Below, piece after piece: positions 1 to 9,615 of a stretch of 64,000 bases of DNA. Numbering within the stretch: position 1 is the first letter of the stretch; every line of letters begins with the position of its first letter. The stretch is from Gammaproteobacteria bacterium (ex Lamellibrachia satsuma) (GTDB lineage: Bacteria > Pseudomonadota > Gammaproteobacteria > Chromatiales > Chromatiaceae), in assembly GCA_019623805.1 (NCBI GenBank), contig CP053680.1:310001-374000 (forward strand). The letters run 5' to 3'. A program made the position numbers and the translations under genes. Below the pieces are notes generated by a model. That model made no database searches, was not told the DNA's origin, and saw nothing but the letters and a program-made list of their open reading frames with translations.

Positions 1-833
1 GTCCCGTTTCTGTGGGGGGACCTCTGGTTACGCTCTCCAGCGTCTCTATGGCAGAGGGCCAAGGCGCCCTGCTGGTCGCCGCCCAGGAGTGGAGAAGAGT
101 GAAGAAATTGGGCAAGAAGGTGGTTTCAGAGAGACGTTATCTGGAGGCTCAGGTGGCTTTTCAACAGGCCCGTTCCAAGCTGTTGGCTTATGGCCTGACA
201 ACCGGCCAGACTGATCGGCTGGTCAAAGGAAACGCGATCCGTCAGGCAGACGGCCGCTTTACCCTGCTCTCACCCCAGGCCGGTACAGTAATCCAGGACG
301 ATTTCATCATCGGACAGATGATTGAACCCGGTGAACTGCTGTTCAAAATCACCGACGAATCCAGACTCTGGGTTCAGGCCCGGATCAATCCGGAGTCAGT
401 ACCTCACATCAACATGGGTGCATCAGCCCGTGTGCTGGCAGGAACGGAATGGATAGATGGCAAAGTCATCCAGGTACATCACGCACTGGATGAGACCACC
501 CGCACTCTGGCGGTTCGCCTGGAGATCCCCAATCCGGCAGACCGGCTCCATCCCGGTCAGTTCGTGACGGCCAGGATCAAGACCGGCGAGTCAGGGCAGA
601 ACGCCCTCACCCTGCCACTGGATGCCGTAATGCGTAGTCCCGATGGGGATTGGCAGGTCTTTGTAGAAGAGGAACCCGGCGAGTTCGAACCCAAAGAGAT
701 TGAGCTGCTCCGGCAACTGCCCGGTCTGGCTGTGATTAGTGGACTGAAACCTGGAACCCTCGTGGTCACACAGGGTGCCTTCTTTGTGCAATCGGAACTG
801 GCCAAGTCCGGTTTCGAAGTCCACAACCATTGA
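1..833 (+). CDS. RND efflux periplasmic adaptor (CusB/HlyD-like), 5' partial
   Basis: Membrane-fusion adaptor that would link the inner-membrane RND pump encoded next to an outer-membrane channel. The frame is open to the window edge, so the N-terminus (signal peptide, first helical hairpin) lies outside; a GTG at 12 is only an internal codon. About 276 residues are visible. A lipoyl/barrel-sandwich half is seen at SPQAGTVIQ, followed by the beta-barrel (SRLWVQARI, HPGQFVTARI) and the membrane-proximal domain (LPLDAVMRSPDG, GLKPGTLVVTQGAFFVQSEL), the order usual in CusB/CzcB proteins. The stop is 10 bases before the pump start, so the two are co-transcribed. The metal is inferred only from the neighbours. 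Confidence 0.9.
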   Translation, partial: PVSVGGPLVTLSSVSMAEGQGALLVAAQEWRRVKKLGKKVVSERRYLEAQVAFQQARSKLLAYGLTTGQTDRLVKGNAIRQADGRFTLLSPQAGTVIQDDFIIGQMIEPGELLFKITDESRLWVQARINPESVPHINMGASARVLAGTEWIDGKVIQVHHALDETTRTLAVRLEIPNPADRLHPGQFVTARIKTGESGQNALTLPLDAVMRSPDGDWQVFVEEEPGEFEPKEIELLRQLPGLAVISGLKPGTLVVTQGAFFVQSELAKSGFEVHNH

Positions 834-843
834 GGGCAACACC

Positions 844-3800
844 ATGTTGAACAAACTGATCGACTGGTCGGTGGCCAACCGCCTGCTGGTGGTACTCGCC
901 CTATTGGCCGCATTGGGTGCTGCTGCCGCACTGATTCCAAAACTCAATCTCGACGCCTTCCCGGATGTCACCAATGTCCAGGTGCAGATCAACACAGAGG
1001 CTCAGGGCCTGGCCGCCGAGGAGGTGGAGCAGCTCATTACCTATCCCATCGAAGCAGTGATGTACGCCCTGCCCGATGTGGAGGAGGTCCGTTCTATCTC
1101 AAAGACCGGACTCTCCGTCATCACCGTGGTCTTCAAAGAGGGCACCGATATCTACTTCGCCCGCCAGCTCGTCTTTGAGCGCCTGCAGGATGCCAGAGAG
1201 CAGATTCCCTTAGGGGTCGGCACACCGGAGATGGGACCCAACACCTCCGGCCTGGGACAGATCTATCAATATATACTGCGCTCCGACGATCCGCAGAGAG
1301 ATGGCGCCATCGCCCTGCGCAGCCTCAACGACTGGGTGGTAAAGCTGCTGCTGTTACCCGTAGACGGCATTACCGATGTGCTCTCTTACGGTGGTGAAGT
1401 GCGGCAGTACCAGGTACAGGTCGACCCCGGAAAACAGCTCGCCTACGGAATCAGCATCGACGAGATTGCCGAAGCCATCGAGGCCAATAACCGCAACGCC
1501 GGTGGCTGGTATATGGACCGTGGCGCAGAACAGTTGGTGATCCGCGGTGTGGGTTGGCTGCGCGCAGGCAAGGAGGGTCTTCAAGACATCAGAAACATCC
1601 CGCTCAAGCAGAAAGACGGTGTAGTGGTGCGGGTGGGAGACATCACACAGGTGGAATTCGGTGGCGAGATTCGCCAGGGCGCGGTGACCATGACACGCCG
1701 CAACACCGAAGGGGAACCAGACCCTCTGGGCGAGGTGGTGGTCGGCATCGTGCTCAAACGTTTGGGGGCAAATACCAAGGCGACCATCGATGCAGTCAAA
1801 GAGCGACTGACTGCAATCCAGCAGGCGCTGCCGGAAGGCGTCACCATCGAACCCTTCTATGACCAGGCCGATCTGGTGGAGCAGGCGGTGGAGACGGTCA
1901 GTCGGGCGCTTTCGGAGGCCTTCGTACTGATCGTGGTTGTGCTGCTGCTGTTTCTGCTCAATATCCGTGCCACCCTGCTGGTGCTGATCTCAGTGCCACT
2001 ATCGGTCGGGCTGGCCCTGACCGCCATGAGCTACTGGGGACTCTCAGCCAATCTGATGTCATTAGGGGGTCTGGCCATCGCCATCGGTATGATGGTGGAC
2101 GGTTCGGTGGTGATGATGGAGAACATCTTTAAACACCTCTCCCGCCCGGGCGAGGAACATCTGGATAGGGTCGGGAAAACTGTTGCCCCCGGCGATAGCG
2201 ATCCCTATAACGCTTCCCATGATCACCACGGCATCCCCCTGCGCATTCAGGAAGCCGCCCGCGAGGTGGGCAGGCCAGTGTTCTATGCGGTGATCATCAT
2301 CGTCGTGGTCTTTGCCCCACTATTCGCGCTGGAAGGTGTTGAGGGCAAACTGTTCCAACCCATGGCCGTTTCCATCGTGCTGGCAATGTTGACCTCACTC
2401 GTTGTGGCGTTGGTGGTCATACCTGCACTCGCCACTTTTGCCTTCCGCCGGGCCGTCAAACATCGCAACAGCCCGGTCTTCCTGCCACTGGAGTGGCTCT
2501 ACCGGCACTCACTTCGCTTCGCCCTGAAAGTGAAATGGCTGGTGGTGTTGACGGTCTTGGGCATTTTCTCCGGCACCATGACACTGCTACCCCATCTGGG
2601 CACAGAATTCGTGCCGGAACTGGAAGAAGGCACCATCAACATCCGTGTCACCCTGGCACCCTCAGCCAGCCTGGATACCGCACTGGGTGTGGCGGCAAAG
2701 CTTGAAGAGCGCCTCATGACCTTCCCCGAGGTGACCTATGCCTCCAGCCGCATCGGCCGGCCTGAGCTCGGTGGTGACCCGGAACCTGTCTCCAACATAG
2801 AGATCTACGTGGGATTGAAACCAGTGGAAGAGTGGAGCAGCGCGCAAAACCGCCTCGAGCTGCAGAAACGATTTGAAGAGGCCCTGTCAGTGCATCCCGG
2901 CCTGCTCCTCACCTTCTCGCAACCCATCGTCACGCGAGTGGACGAGTTACTCTCCGGCGTCAAGGCAGAACTGGCGATCAAACTGTTTGGGCCGGACCTG
3001 AAGGTACTGGCTGCAAAAGGCAAAACCATCGAGACATTGACTCGACAGATCGATGGCACCCGCGGCGTGGAGATGGAACAGATCGCCGGTGAGGCCCAGC
3101 TGACGATACGTCCCAGGCGGGATCTGCTGGCCCGCTACGGCATCCCGGTTTCCCAGGTGATGGATCTGGTGGCCGACGGCATCGGGGGCACCGAGGCGGG
3201 TCAGGTCATTCAGGGCAACGAGCGATACGATATCACTGTGCGCCTCGCAAAAGCGTTCCGCAAGGATACAGAGGCACTGAAAAAGTTGGTACTGCAGGCC
3301 CCCGGCGGCGCCTGGGTGCGGTTGGGGGAAGTGGCCGATGTGGTGATCGAGTCCGGCCCCCCGCAAATCCGCCGTGATGATGTGCAGCGCCGGGTAGTGA
3401 TCCAGTCCAACGTGGAGGCTCGTGACATGGGCAGTCTGGTGGCCGAACTACGCCGGCGTATCGCTGATGAGATCGATCTGCCGGCGGGCTACTCAGTGGT
3501 TTTCGGGGGGCAGTTCGAGAACCAGCAGCGGGCGCAGCAGAGGCTGATGATTGTGGTACCCCTCTCTCTCAGCCTGATCTTTCTGCTGCTCTACTTCGCC
3601 TTTCACTCCGTGGGACAGGCGTTACTGATCATGCTCAACGTACCGTTGGCCCTGATCGGCGGCATCGCCGCCCTCTACTGGACCGGCCAGTATCTCTCGG
3701 TACCCGGCTCCATCGGATTTATCGCACTGTTTGGTGTAGCGGTACTCAACGGCGTGGTAATGGTCAACGCCATCAACCGGAATATCGAGGCCGGTGGCCC

Positions 3801-4044
3801 CGTTTCCGAGGCAGTCTTCCAAGGCGCCCTCTCCCGCCTGCGTCCGGTACTGATGACCGCTGCCATTGCCGCATTGGGCTTGATACCGATGCTGCTCTCC
3901 TCGGGTGTCGGCTCCGAAGTACAGCGCCCCCTGGCCACCGTGGTGGTCGGAGGACTGGCATCGAGCACCCTGCTGACCCTGTTTGTCCTGCCCAGCCTCT
4001 ATCGGGTATTTTCAAGAGGGATTCAGTCCGATGCTTGCCGTTAA
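844..4044 (+). CDS. Heavy-metal efflux RND pump, CusA/CzcA family
   Basis: Inner-membrane proton-driven pump of the HME-RND family, 1066 residues, close to CusA (1047). The start chosen is ATG 844 (MLNKLIDWSVANRLLV), which places the first membrane helix at the N-terminus; a longer frame from 775 overlaps the adaptor and is unlikely. Visible are the porter-domain LDAFPDVTN segment near residue 35, the TM4 proton-relay segment IAIGMMVDGSVVMMEN around residue 415, a His-containing loop just after it (SHDHHG), and the closing helices (FGVAVLNGVVMVNAI, VVVGGLASSTLLTLFVLP). Family membership is clear, but whether the substrate is Cu/Ag or Zn/Co/Cd/Ni is not settled by the residues seen. The downstream permease argues for Cu or Zn. 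Confidence 0.95.
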   Translation: MLNKLIDWSVANRLLVVLALLAALGAAAALIPKLNLDAFPDVTNVQVQINTEAQGLAAEEVEQLITYPIEAVMYALPDVEEVRSISKTGLSVITVVFKEGTDIYFARQLVFERLQDAREQIPLGVGTPEMGPNTSGLGQIYQYILRSDDPQRDGAIALRSLNDWVVKLLLLPVDGITDVLSYGGEVRQYQVQVDPGKQLAYGISIDEIAEAIEANNRNAGGWYMDRGAEQLVIRGVGWLRAGKEGLQDIRNIPLKQKDGVVVRVGDITQVEFGGEIRQGAVTMTRRNTEGEPDPLGEVVVGIVLKRLGANTKATIDAVKERLTAIQQALPEGVTIEPFYDQADLVEQAVETVSRALSEAFVLIVVVLLLFLLNIRATLLVLISVPLSVGLALTAMSYWGLSANLMSLGGLAIAIGMMVDGSVVMMENIFKHLSRPGEEHLDRVGKTVAPGDSDPYNASHDHHGIPLRIQEAAREVGRPVFYAVIIIVVVFAPLFALEGVEGKLFQPMAVSIVLAMLTSLVVALVVIPALATFAFRRAVKHRNSPVFLPLEWLYRHSLRFALKVKWLVVLTVLGIFSGTMTLLPHLGTEFVPELEEGTINIRVTLAPSASLDTALGVAAKLEERLMTFPEVTYASSRIGRPELGGDPEPVSNIEIYVGLKPVEEWSSAQNRLELQKRFEEALSVHPGLLLTFSQPIVTRVDELLSGVKAELAIKLFGPDLKVLAAKGKTIETLTRQIDGTRGVEMEQIAGEAQLTIRPRRDLLARYGIPVSQVMDLVADGIGGTEAGQVIQGNERYDITVRLAKAFRKDTEALKKLVLQAPGGAWVRLGEVADVVIESGPPQIRRDDVQRRVVIQSNVEARDMGSLVAELRRRIADEIDLPAGYSVVFGGQFENQQRAQQRLMIVVPLSLSLIFLLLYFAFHSVGQALLIMLNVPLALIGGIAALYWTGQYLSVPGSIGFIALFGVAVLNGVVMVNAINRNIEAGGPVSEAVFQGALSRLRPVLMTAAIAALGLIPMLLSSGVGSEVQRPLATVVVGGLASSTLLTLFVLPSLYRVFSRGIQSDACR

Positions 4045-4074
4045 TCTAAACAACAAAGATACAGATCATCCTCC

Positions 4075-5112
4075 ATGGACTTTCTGACAAACCTTGCTGA
4101 CCTCTACCTGGATGCTGCCCCCTGGCTGCTGTTGGGACTGATTGCCGCCGGACTGATCAAAGCCTGGCTGCCGGAAGACCGTCTCAACCAGTGGCTGGGC
4201 GGAGAGGGTCTTTGGCCTGTCATCAAGGCCGCCCTGATCGGTGCTCCGCTCCCCCTCTGCTCCTGCGGCGTACTGCCTGCTGCACTGGGCATTCGACGAG
4301 CCGGTGCATCCAAAGGCGTCACTCTCTCCTTCATGATCGCCACACCAGAGACAGGCCCTGACTCTATCGCCGTCTCCTACGCCCTGCTCGGCCCTTTCAT
4401 GGCGGTGGTTCGCCCCATCGCCGCTGTCCTGAGTGCGGTGTTTACCGGACTATTGGCCACGAAGGAACAAATGAAACCTCTCCCCCTGGTGGTCGCTTGC
4501 AATGAAGGCACTTGTTGCGAAAATGGCTGCCAAACCGAAGTAAAGGACTTCCCTCCGGATCCTCTCAACAAGAGCTTGCGGGGTCTGCGCTACGCCTTCA
4601 ATGATATCCTCGACGACCTTGTACTGTGGCTGGGACTGGGGCTGGTTCTCGCCGCATTGGTAGCCACACTGGTTCCGCCCCTGATGATGGCCGAGTGGGG
4701 CAGCGGATTATCCGCAAAACTGTTGATGCTGTTGGTGGGAATACCGATGTACGTTTGCGCTACCGCCTCCACTCCCATTGCCGCTGGGTTACTTCTCGCG
4801 GGCATCTCCCCCGGCACCGTGTTGGTCTTCCTGCTGGCAGGACCCGCAACAAATATCGCCACAATTGCCGTGATAACAAGGGAAATGGGGAAAATGACCA
4901 CAGTGGCCTATCTTTCGGGCATCAGCCTGTCGAGCGTTTTACTCGGGTTAGTAACGGACTATCTTGTCACTATATTCGACATCGACATCATGGCTCAGCT
5001 CGATATGAGCGGTGAAAGCCTGCCTGGATGGGTTGCACTCATCAGCGGCGCTCTGTTGCTAATAATGGCCATCAAACCACTACGGCAATCCTTAGGAATC
5101 ATCCGAAAATAG
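4075..5112 (+). CDS. SO_0444-type Cu/Zn efflux permease (DUF318/ArsP-like)
   Basis: Multi-pass membrane permease of 345 residues in the permease/DUF318 superfamily, resembling the SO_0444 Cu/Zn efflux group. Sequence features are an N-terminal membrane block, a cysteine motif LPLCSCGVLPAALG near residue 63, and a cysteine-rich loop (CNEGTCCENGC) near residue 142 between the two halves. The second half repeats the fold (GIPMYVCATASTPIAAG). The CxC and loop cysteines could bind a soft or borderline metal. It starts 30 bases after the RND pump stop on the same strand, so it probably belongs to the same metal-resistance operon. ATG 4075 is the only start that keeps the first helix. Confidence 0.85.
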   Translation: MDFLTNLADLYLDAAPWLLLGLIAAGLIKAWLPEDRLNQWLGGEGLWPVIKAALIGAPLPLCSCGVLPAALGIRRAGASKGVTLSFMIATPETGPDSIAVSYALLGPFMAVVRPIAAVLSAVFTGLLATKEQMKPLPLVVACNEGTCCENGCQTEVKDFPPDPLNKSLRGLRYAFNDILDDLVLWLGLGLVLAALVATLVPPLMMAEWGSGLSAKLLMLLVGIPMYVCATASTPIAAGLLLAGISPGTVLVFLLAGPATNIATIAVITREMGKMTTVAYLSGISLSSVLLGLVTDYLVTIFDIDIMAQLDMSGESLPGWVALISGALLLIMAIKPLRQSLGIIRK

Positions 5113-5202
5113 CTGTCCGCTCTCCTTGACCGTAGCAATCCCAACCCTCTGGGATTCCGCAAAGGAGTTTGAGGTCAGAGAAAAAATTCTCATTTGTAAT
5201 AG

Positions 5203-5369
5203 TTTAGATCTACAGGTGTTGTTACTCTGGCCCCAAACTCTTCTGTGGAGATCTACGAAAACACAGTCCTCTCCTTCGAGTACGCCCACGATGAGGATTA
5301 CACCGCCAGCGAAGGGGCAGCGGTGAAGCCACCGACAGCATCACCGCCCAGCTCGCCGTGGTATTTTGA
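5203..5369 (+). pseudogene. C-terminal remnant of an outer-membrane porin-like protein (LbtU-like)
   Basis: No intact gene lies between 5113 and 5457, but a decayed coding tail can be read. One frame gives TLAPNSSVEIYENTVLSFEY followed by AHDEDYTASEG, then a one-base shift near 5300 leads into SGEATDSITAQLAVVF and a TGA at 5367. An amphipathic final strand ending in Phe is typical of beta-barrel proteins, and AHDEDY...TAQLAV-F resembles the end of LbtU-type porins. There is a stop in frame at 5200, so only about 55 residues survive. The family name rests on pattern memory. The rest of the stretch (5113-5202, 5370-5457) shows nothing recognisable. Confidence 0.5.
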
Positions 5370-5457
5370 CACCATGAACGATCAGCCAGACCAATTGTGA
5401 AATGGTGAGGCGAAACTGAGTGGCTCTGCCTTCAGTGAAAGGGCATTTCGAAGGAGA

Positions 5458-6954
5458 TTACACCTCTGGCCGCATGTGTGGGAACAACAGAACATCGCGG
5501 ATGGAGGGAGAATCGGTGAGCAACATCACCAACCGGTCGATGCCGATACCCTCACCGGCAGTTGGCGGCATACCGTGTTCGAGTGCGCGCACATAGTCGT
5601 CATCAAAATGCATCGCTTCATCATCACCCGCATCCTTCTCCTCAACCTGTTTGCGGAAACGCTCTGCCTGATCCTCTGCATCATTGAGCTCCGAAAAACC
5701 GTTGGCGATCTCGCGGCCACCGACAAAAAACTCGAAACGATCGGTGACGAAAGGGTTTTCATCGTTGCGACGGGCCAGGGGGGAAACCTCTGTCGGGTAG
5801 GCGGTGATAAACGTCGGGTTCATCAAGCGATGCTCAACCGTCTTCTCGAAGATTTCGATCTGCACCTTGCCCAGACCATAGATATCTTTCAGGGGAATCT
5901 CGAGGCGCTTTGCGATTGCCCGGGCGCTCTCGAGATCATCGAGCTCCGCTTCACTGATATCGGGATTGAAGTGGAGGATTGACTCTTTTATCGACATACG
6001 CTGAAACGGCGCACCAAAATCGTAGGACTCGCCCTGATAGTCGATCGTGGTCTTACCCAACACCGCCTCACACATGGCGCGCAGCATATCCTCCGTGAGA
6101 TTCATCAGATCATTAAAATCCGCATATGCCTCATAGAACTCCAGCATGGTGAACTCAGGATTGTGGCGACTGGAGAGGCCCTCATTGCGAAAATTGCGAT
6201 TGATCTCGTAAACCCGCTCAAATCCACCCACCACAAGACGTTTGAGATAGAGTTCCGGCGCGATACGCAGGAACAGGTCCATGTCCAAGGCGTTATGTTT
6301 AGTGGTGAAGGGACGCGCGGTTGCACCGCCGGGGATGACCTGCATCATGGGGGTTTCCACCTCCATGAACTGCTTGCTGTTCAGATAGTTGCGGATGAAC
6401 TGAACCACCTGGGTACGGGTGCGGAATGTCTCCCGTGTCGCCTCGTTCATGATCAGATCCACGTACCTTTGGCGGTAACGCTGTTCCTGATCCGACAGGC
6501 CATGAAACTTTTCCGGAAGTGGACGCAGCGCCTTGGTGAGCAGACGAACACTATCGACCTTGACGGAGAGTTCGCCGGTGCGGGTTTTAAACAGCACGCC
6601 TTCCGCGCCGATGATGTCGCCGATATCCCACTTCTTGAACTGGGTGTTGTAGACCCCCTCTTCCAGGGAATCCCGCTGCACGAAGAGCTGCATACGGCCC
6701 GACATATCCTGCAAATGCGCGAAGCTTGCCTTGCCCATAACCCGGCGGCTCATCATGCGTCCTGCAATGGAGACCCGCAGTCCGAGGGCTTCCAATTCTT
6801 CATCCGGCTTTTCATCGTACTCCGCATGCAATTCGCCCGTCATGCAGTCACGCCGGAAATCGTTGGGGAAAGCGTTGCCGGTTTCACGCAGCTGGTTCAA
6901 CTTATCACGCCGCTGGGCGATGAGCTTGTTTTCGTCCTGTACCTGATCATTCAT
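5458..6954 (-). CDS. lysS: Lysine--tRNA ligase (class II)
   Basis: Charges tRNA-Lys with lysine in the cytosol. 498 residues, against about 505 in E. coli. An N-terminal OB-fold anticodon-binding domain is visible ([20 protein letters not shown], residues about 60-80). Class II motif 2 is seen as [20 protein letters not shown] near residue 255, and motif 3 as [14 protein letters not shown] near residue 470, close to the C-terminus. It lies downstream of prfB on the same strand, the gene pair order common in gammaproteobacteria, but with a 151-base gap that holds an inverted-repeat element. Confidence 0.98.
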   Translation of the reverse strand: MNDQVQDENKLIAQRRDKLNQLRETGNAFPNDFRRDCMTGELHAEYDEKPDEELEALGLRVSIAGRMMSRRVMGKASFAHLQDMSGRMQLFVQRDSLEEGVYNTQFKKWDIGDIIGAEGVLFKTRTGELSVKVDSVRLLTKALRPLPEKFHGLSDQEQRYRQRYVDLIMNEATRETFRTRTQVVQFIRNYLNSKQFMEVETPMMQVIPGGATARPFTTKHNALDMDLFLRIAPELYLKRLVVGGFERVYEINRNFRNEGLSSRHNPEFTMLEFYEAYADFNDLMNLTEDMLRAMCEAVLGKTTIDYQGESYDFGAPFQRMSIKESILHFNPDISEAELDDLESARAIAKRLEIPLKDIYGLGKVQIEIFEKTVEHRLMNPTFITAYPTEVSPLARRNDENPFVTDRFEFFVGGREIANGFSELNDAEDQAERFRKQVEEKDAGDDEAMHFDDDYVRALEHGMPPTAGEGIGIDRLVMLLTDSPSIRDVLLFPHMRPEV

Positions 6955-6994
6955 GTGCTTAATCTAATTATCTGTTAACCGTAAACATCCCGCC

Positions 6995-7076
6995 GTCATT
7001 TCGACAGAAGGGAGAAATCTTTTTCCGCTGACTTCTCTGCCAGCTGAACGGGATCCCTCGTTTCACTCGGGATGAC
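6995..7076. repeat. Intergenic inverted repeat, GTCAT..GAGAAATCT family, copy 1
   Basis: Imperfect inverted repeat between lysS and prfB: a left arm beginning GTCATTTCGACAGAAGGGAG and a right arm ending CGTTTCACTCGGGATGAC, about 26-28 bases each. A second copy with the same arms lies at 51165-51252. It has no T-run and is not a classical terminator; it looks like a dispersed REP/MITE-type element. Confidence 0.6.
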
Positions 7077-7105
7077 ACAATTCATTCGCGTTTGGCGACC
7101 GTCAC

Positions 7106-8204
7106 TCACAACCCGCTCTTCAGACTCGCCTCGATGAACTGGTCAAGTGCACCGTCAAGTACTGCCTGGGTATTGCCCGTCTCCACACCGGTACGCAGAT
7201 CCTTGATGCGTGACTGGTCGAGCACGTAGGAACGAATCTGACTGCCCCAGCCGATGTCGGACTTAGTCTCCTCCACCGCCGCCTGAGAGTCGCGCTGCTT
7301 CTGGATCTCCAATTCGTAGAGCTTGGCCCGCAGCTGTTTCATCGCATGATCTTTGTTTTTGTGCTGGGAGCGGTCGTTCTGACACTGCACCACCGTTCCC
7401 GTGGGGTTGTGGGTGATGCGCACTGCCGACTCCGTGCGGTTGACGTGCTGCCCCCCTGCGCCACTGGCTCTATAGACGTCGATACGCAAGTCTGCCGGAT
7501 TGATCTCCACCTCGATGGAGTCGTCGATCTCAGGGGAGACAAACACCGCCGCAAAAGAAGTATGGCGACGGTTGCCGGAATCGAAAGGGGATTTGCGCAC
7601 CAGCCGGTGTACGCCAATCTCGGTACGCAGCCAGCCAAAGGCGTGGTCACCTTCGAACCTGATGGTGGCCGACTTGATCCCCGCCACGTCACCGGCGGAG
7701 ACTTCCATCAATTCGGTTTTGAAGCCCCGTGCCTCACCCCAGCGCAGATACATGCGCAGCAGCATCTCGGCCCAGTCCTGGGCTTCGGTGCCACCCGAGC
7801 CGGCCTGGATATCAAGGAAGGCATTGGAAGGGTCCATCTCCCCGGAGAACATGCGCCGGAACTCCAGTGAGGAGACCTGCTGCTCGTAAGATTTGAGATC
7901 TGCATCTACGGAGGAGACCATCTCTTCGTCCCCCTCCTCCACAGCCATCTCGAGCAGATCGGCTGCATCGCCGAGGCCGCCTTCGAGTTCGTCGATGGTA
8001 AGCACGATGGTTTCCAGCGCCGCCCTTTCACGCCCCAGGGTCTGCGCCTTCGCAGGATCGCTCCAGATCGCAGGGTCTTCGAGTTCCCGTAGAACCTCGG
8101 TCAGACGTTCCTGTTTCTCAGGGTAGTCAAAGATACCCCCTCAGGGACTGGGTGCGTCCCTTGAGGTCGTTGATCAGGTTGGTGATCGGGTTGATATCCT
8201 GCAT
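7106..8204 (-). CDS. prfB: Peptide chain release factor 2, with programmed +1 frameshift
   Basis: Releases finished protein at UGA and UAA stops. Translation starts at ATG 8204 and reads 25 codons ([20 protein letters not shown]...) to an in-frame UGA at 8127-8129. A +1 shift skips the U and continues from GAC (8128-8126) to the stop at 7106, giving 25 + 340 = 365 residues, the same as E. coli RF2. The GGQ peptidyl-hydrolysis motif ([15 protein letters not shown]) and the SPF stop-codon-recognition motif ([15 protein letters not shown]) are both present. An ORF caller would begin the protein wrongly at an internal Met near 8005. lysS follows downstream. Confidence 0.97.
8126..8141 (-). promoter_or_regulatory. 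prfB autoregulatory +1 frameshift site
   Basis: On the minus strand the 16 bases read AGGGGGTATCTTTGAC: an internal Shine-Dalgarno-like AGGGGG, the slippery CTT codon and the UGA stop followed by C. This is the canonical RF2 signal, with UGA as codon 26. Low RF2 lets the ribosome pause and slip to the +1 frame; high RF2 terminates, so the factor controls its own synthesis. Confidence 0.97.
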
Positions 8205-8292
8205 GGTTCATCCGGCTGGGTAAAACGGGGAATTCTACACCAGCCGGGCGGCACTCGTCACATTTTTGGCAACGCCAGGCAAGTCATTGCAA

Positions 8293-9102
8293 CTACTGGC
8301 TGGTCACAGACAAGGTCGTATCCGCACCGGCCGGGTCCACCCTCTGCGGGAAACTTCTCTGAAACACCCCGGTTTCCGATATTAATCCGCAAACCACCGC
8401 ATTGACTCCGCGCGACAGCAGGCCGGGTTGTATCTCTGTCTCGTCATTTTTCTCTATCTGCGCTTTTTCTTCCAGCCACTGGGGTAGCGCCTGAATAATA
8501 TCCCTATCCCAGGTGACGGGCGGTTTCACCCTACGGGTATCGCTGTAGTAAGACTTTAGCGCCTCCCTTGTCGTATCTGCACAGCCCGCCGCCGCCAACC
8601 GTACCGCAATTTCCTGTTCTGCTGAGTAGATACGCTCTTCAATGGTAAAACCAGACTCTCCCAACACCGACGCAATCGCCGCGTAGCTCAGCCCTATTTC
8701 GTAACGATATAGGAGCGACTCCCGCTGGCGATACGGCAATGTACGCACCAGATCGACCAGCAGTATTCCCCACTGCACACCATCATCTCCATCGACAAGA
8801 TCACCAATTGGGTGGGCCGTTGTTTCCCCACTCCTCTGACAGAAACCGCGCAGTTGGCGATGTAGCATCTTGTAGAGCTGGGCCTTGAGACGTCTTGGAG
8901 TGGATGCACGGGAACGTTCATCGACAAATCCCGCCCATACCTTTCGGTAGAGCGACCTGCCCTGCTCACCAGTACCGCAATGCCGCGCGACATACCGATA
9001 GATCCTTCCCTTGTACCGTTCATAGAGGCTTTCAAACGCGCCTGCATCACCCTCCATGAAATTCGCCATCAAGTCTTCAATATCGAATCTTCGTTTGCCC
9101 AC
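8293..9102 (-). CDS. ECF sigma-factor-like protein, paralog 1
   Basis: 269 residues from GTG 9102, chosen because GAGGG lies 5-6 bases upstream and because it aligns with the start of the paralog at 10446; a longer frame runs to 9159. Residues about 10-90 look like sigma region 2 (GDAGAFESLYERYKGRIYRY) and about 130-185 like region 4 (LPYRQRESLLYRYEIGLSYA, then AIASVLGESGFTIEERIYSA). The C-terminal third is not sigma-like and carries a motif VKPPVTWDRDIIQALPQWLE shared with the paralog. No anti-sigma gene is adjacent. The role as a transcription factor is inferred from the domain pattern only. Confidence 0.7.
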   Translation of the reverse strand: MGKRRFDIEDLMANFMEGDAGAFESLYERYKGRIYRYVARHCGTGEQGRSLYRKVWAGFVDERSRASTPRRLKAQLYKMLHRQLRGFCQRSGETTAHPIGDLVDGDDGVQWGILLVDLVRTLPYRQRESLLYRYEIGLSYAAIASVLGESGFTIEERIYSAEQEIAVRLAAAGCADTTREALKSYYSDTRRVKPPVTWDRDIIQALPQWLEEKAQIEKNDETEIQPGLLSRGVNAVVCGLISETGVFQRSFPQRVDPAGADTTLSVTSQ

Positions 9103-9430
9103 ATTCACCCTCGCTTGCAATGTAGCAACGGCAAATTCCGTCGCTTCAAGCCATGACATCTGTTGAGTGTAAAGTCTTACATGGCATGTCTGGCATCATT
9201 GGGCAGTCCTTCTCATTTTGTTCACACCGCATCACTGGGTTTCGCGACCCATTTCGCAGAAACTGGGGGATTTCGTAAACAGTTATTGATTTCACCCGAC
9301 AACCTCAATATTTCTGGCAAACGACCACTTTGGGATGAAGCGGCACATATACCGGGAATTGGGGCGTCAAATGCGTAGAGAGCAGGGATGGAAGGCAGCT
9401 AGATAGTGTCCATCCGGAAACCCACATCTA

Positions 9431-9511
9431 ACCACAAAGGACACGAAGAGTACGAAGGTAAAAGATTGATTAACAGTAAATTTTCTTCGTGTTCTTCGTG
9501 CGCTTCGTGGT
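9431..9511. repeat. Inverted repeat of the CTTCGTG type
   Basis: Left arm ACCACAAAGGACACGAAGAG and right arm ending TTCTTCGTGCGCTTCGTGGT are imperfect inverted copies about 28 bases long with an AT-rich centre. Such GAAGNACACGAAG arms are seen as dispersed intergenic elements in many gammaproteobacteria. No coding or terminator function is apparent. Confidence 0.5.
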
Positions 9512-9554
9512 GAAAACAGTGTTTCCCGACGGGCACTAAATAAGATTTTGCGCT

Positions 9555-9615
9555 GTGGGAGCGGCGCCCCGCCGCGATGATTCCTTCGACGGGTAAGTCT
9601 GGGCGGGGCGGTGGT
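9555..9615. repeat. Degraded GC-rich palindromic element (GGAGCGGCG family)
   Basis: The left arm GGGAGCGGCGCCCCGCCGCG matches the left arm of the perfect element at 48256-48311, but the right arm (GGGCGGGGCGGTGG) is decayed. Probably an old copy of the same REP-like family, also present in short form at 17490-17518. Confidence 0.5.

Noticed and set aside
6163..6978. 271-codon plus-strand open frame opposite lysS
   Set aside because: Antisense to lysS, which has class II synthetase motifs; no independent support.
7106..8005. RF2 as a shorter protein starting at an internal Met
   Set aside because: The upstream 25-codon frame with the canonical frameshift site restores a 365-residue RF2, so the internal start is an artefact.
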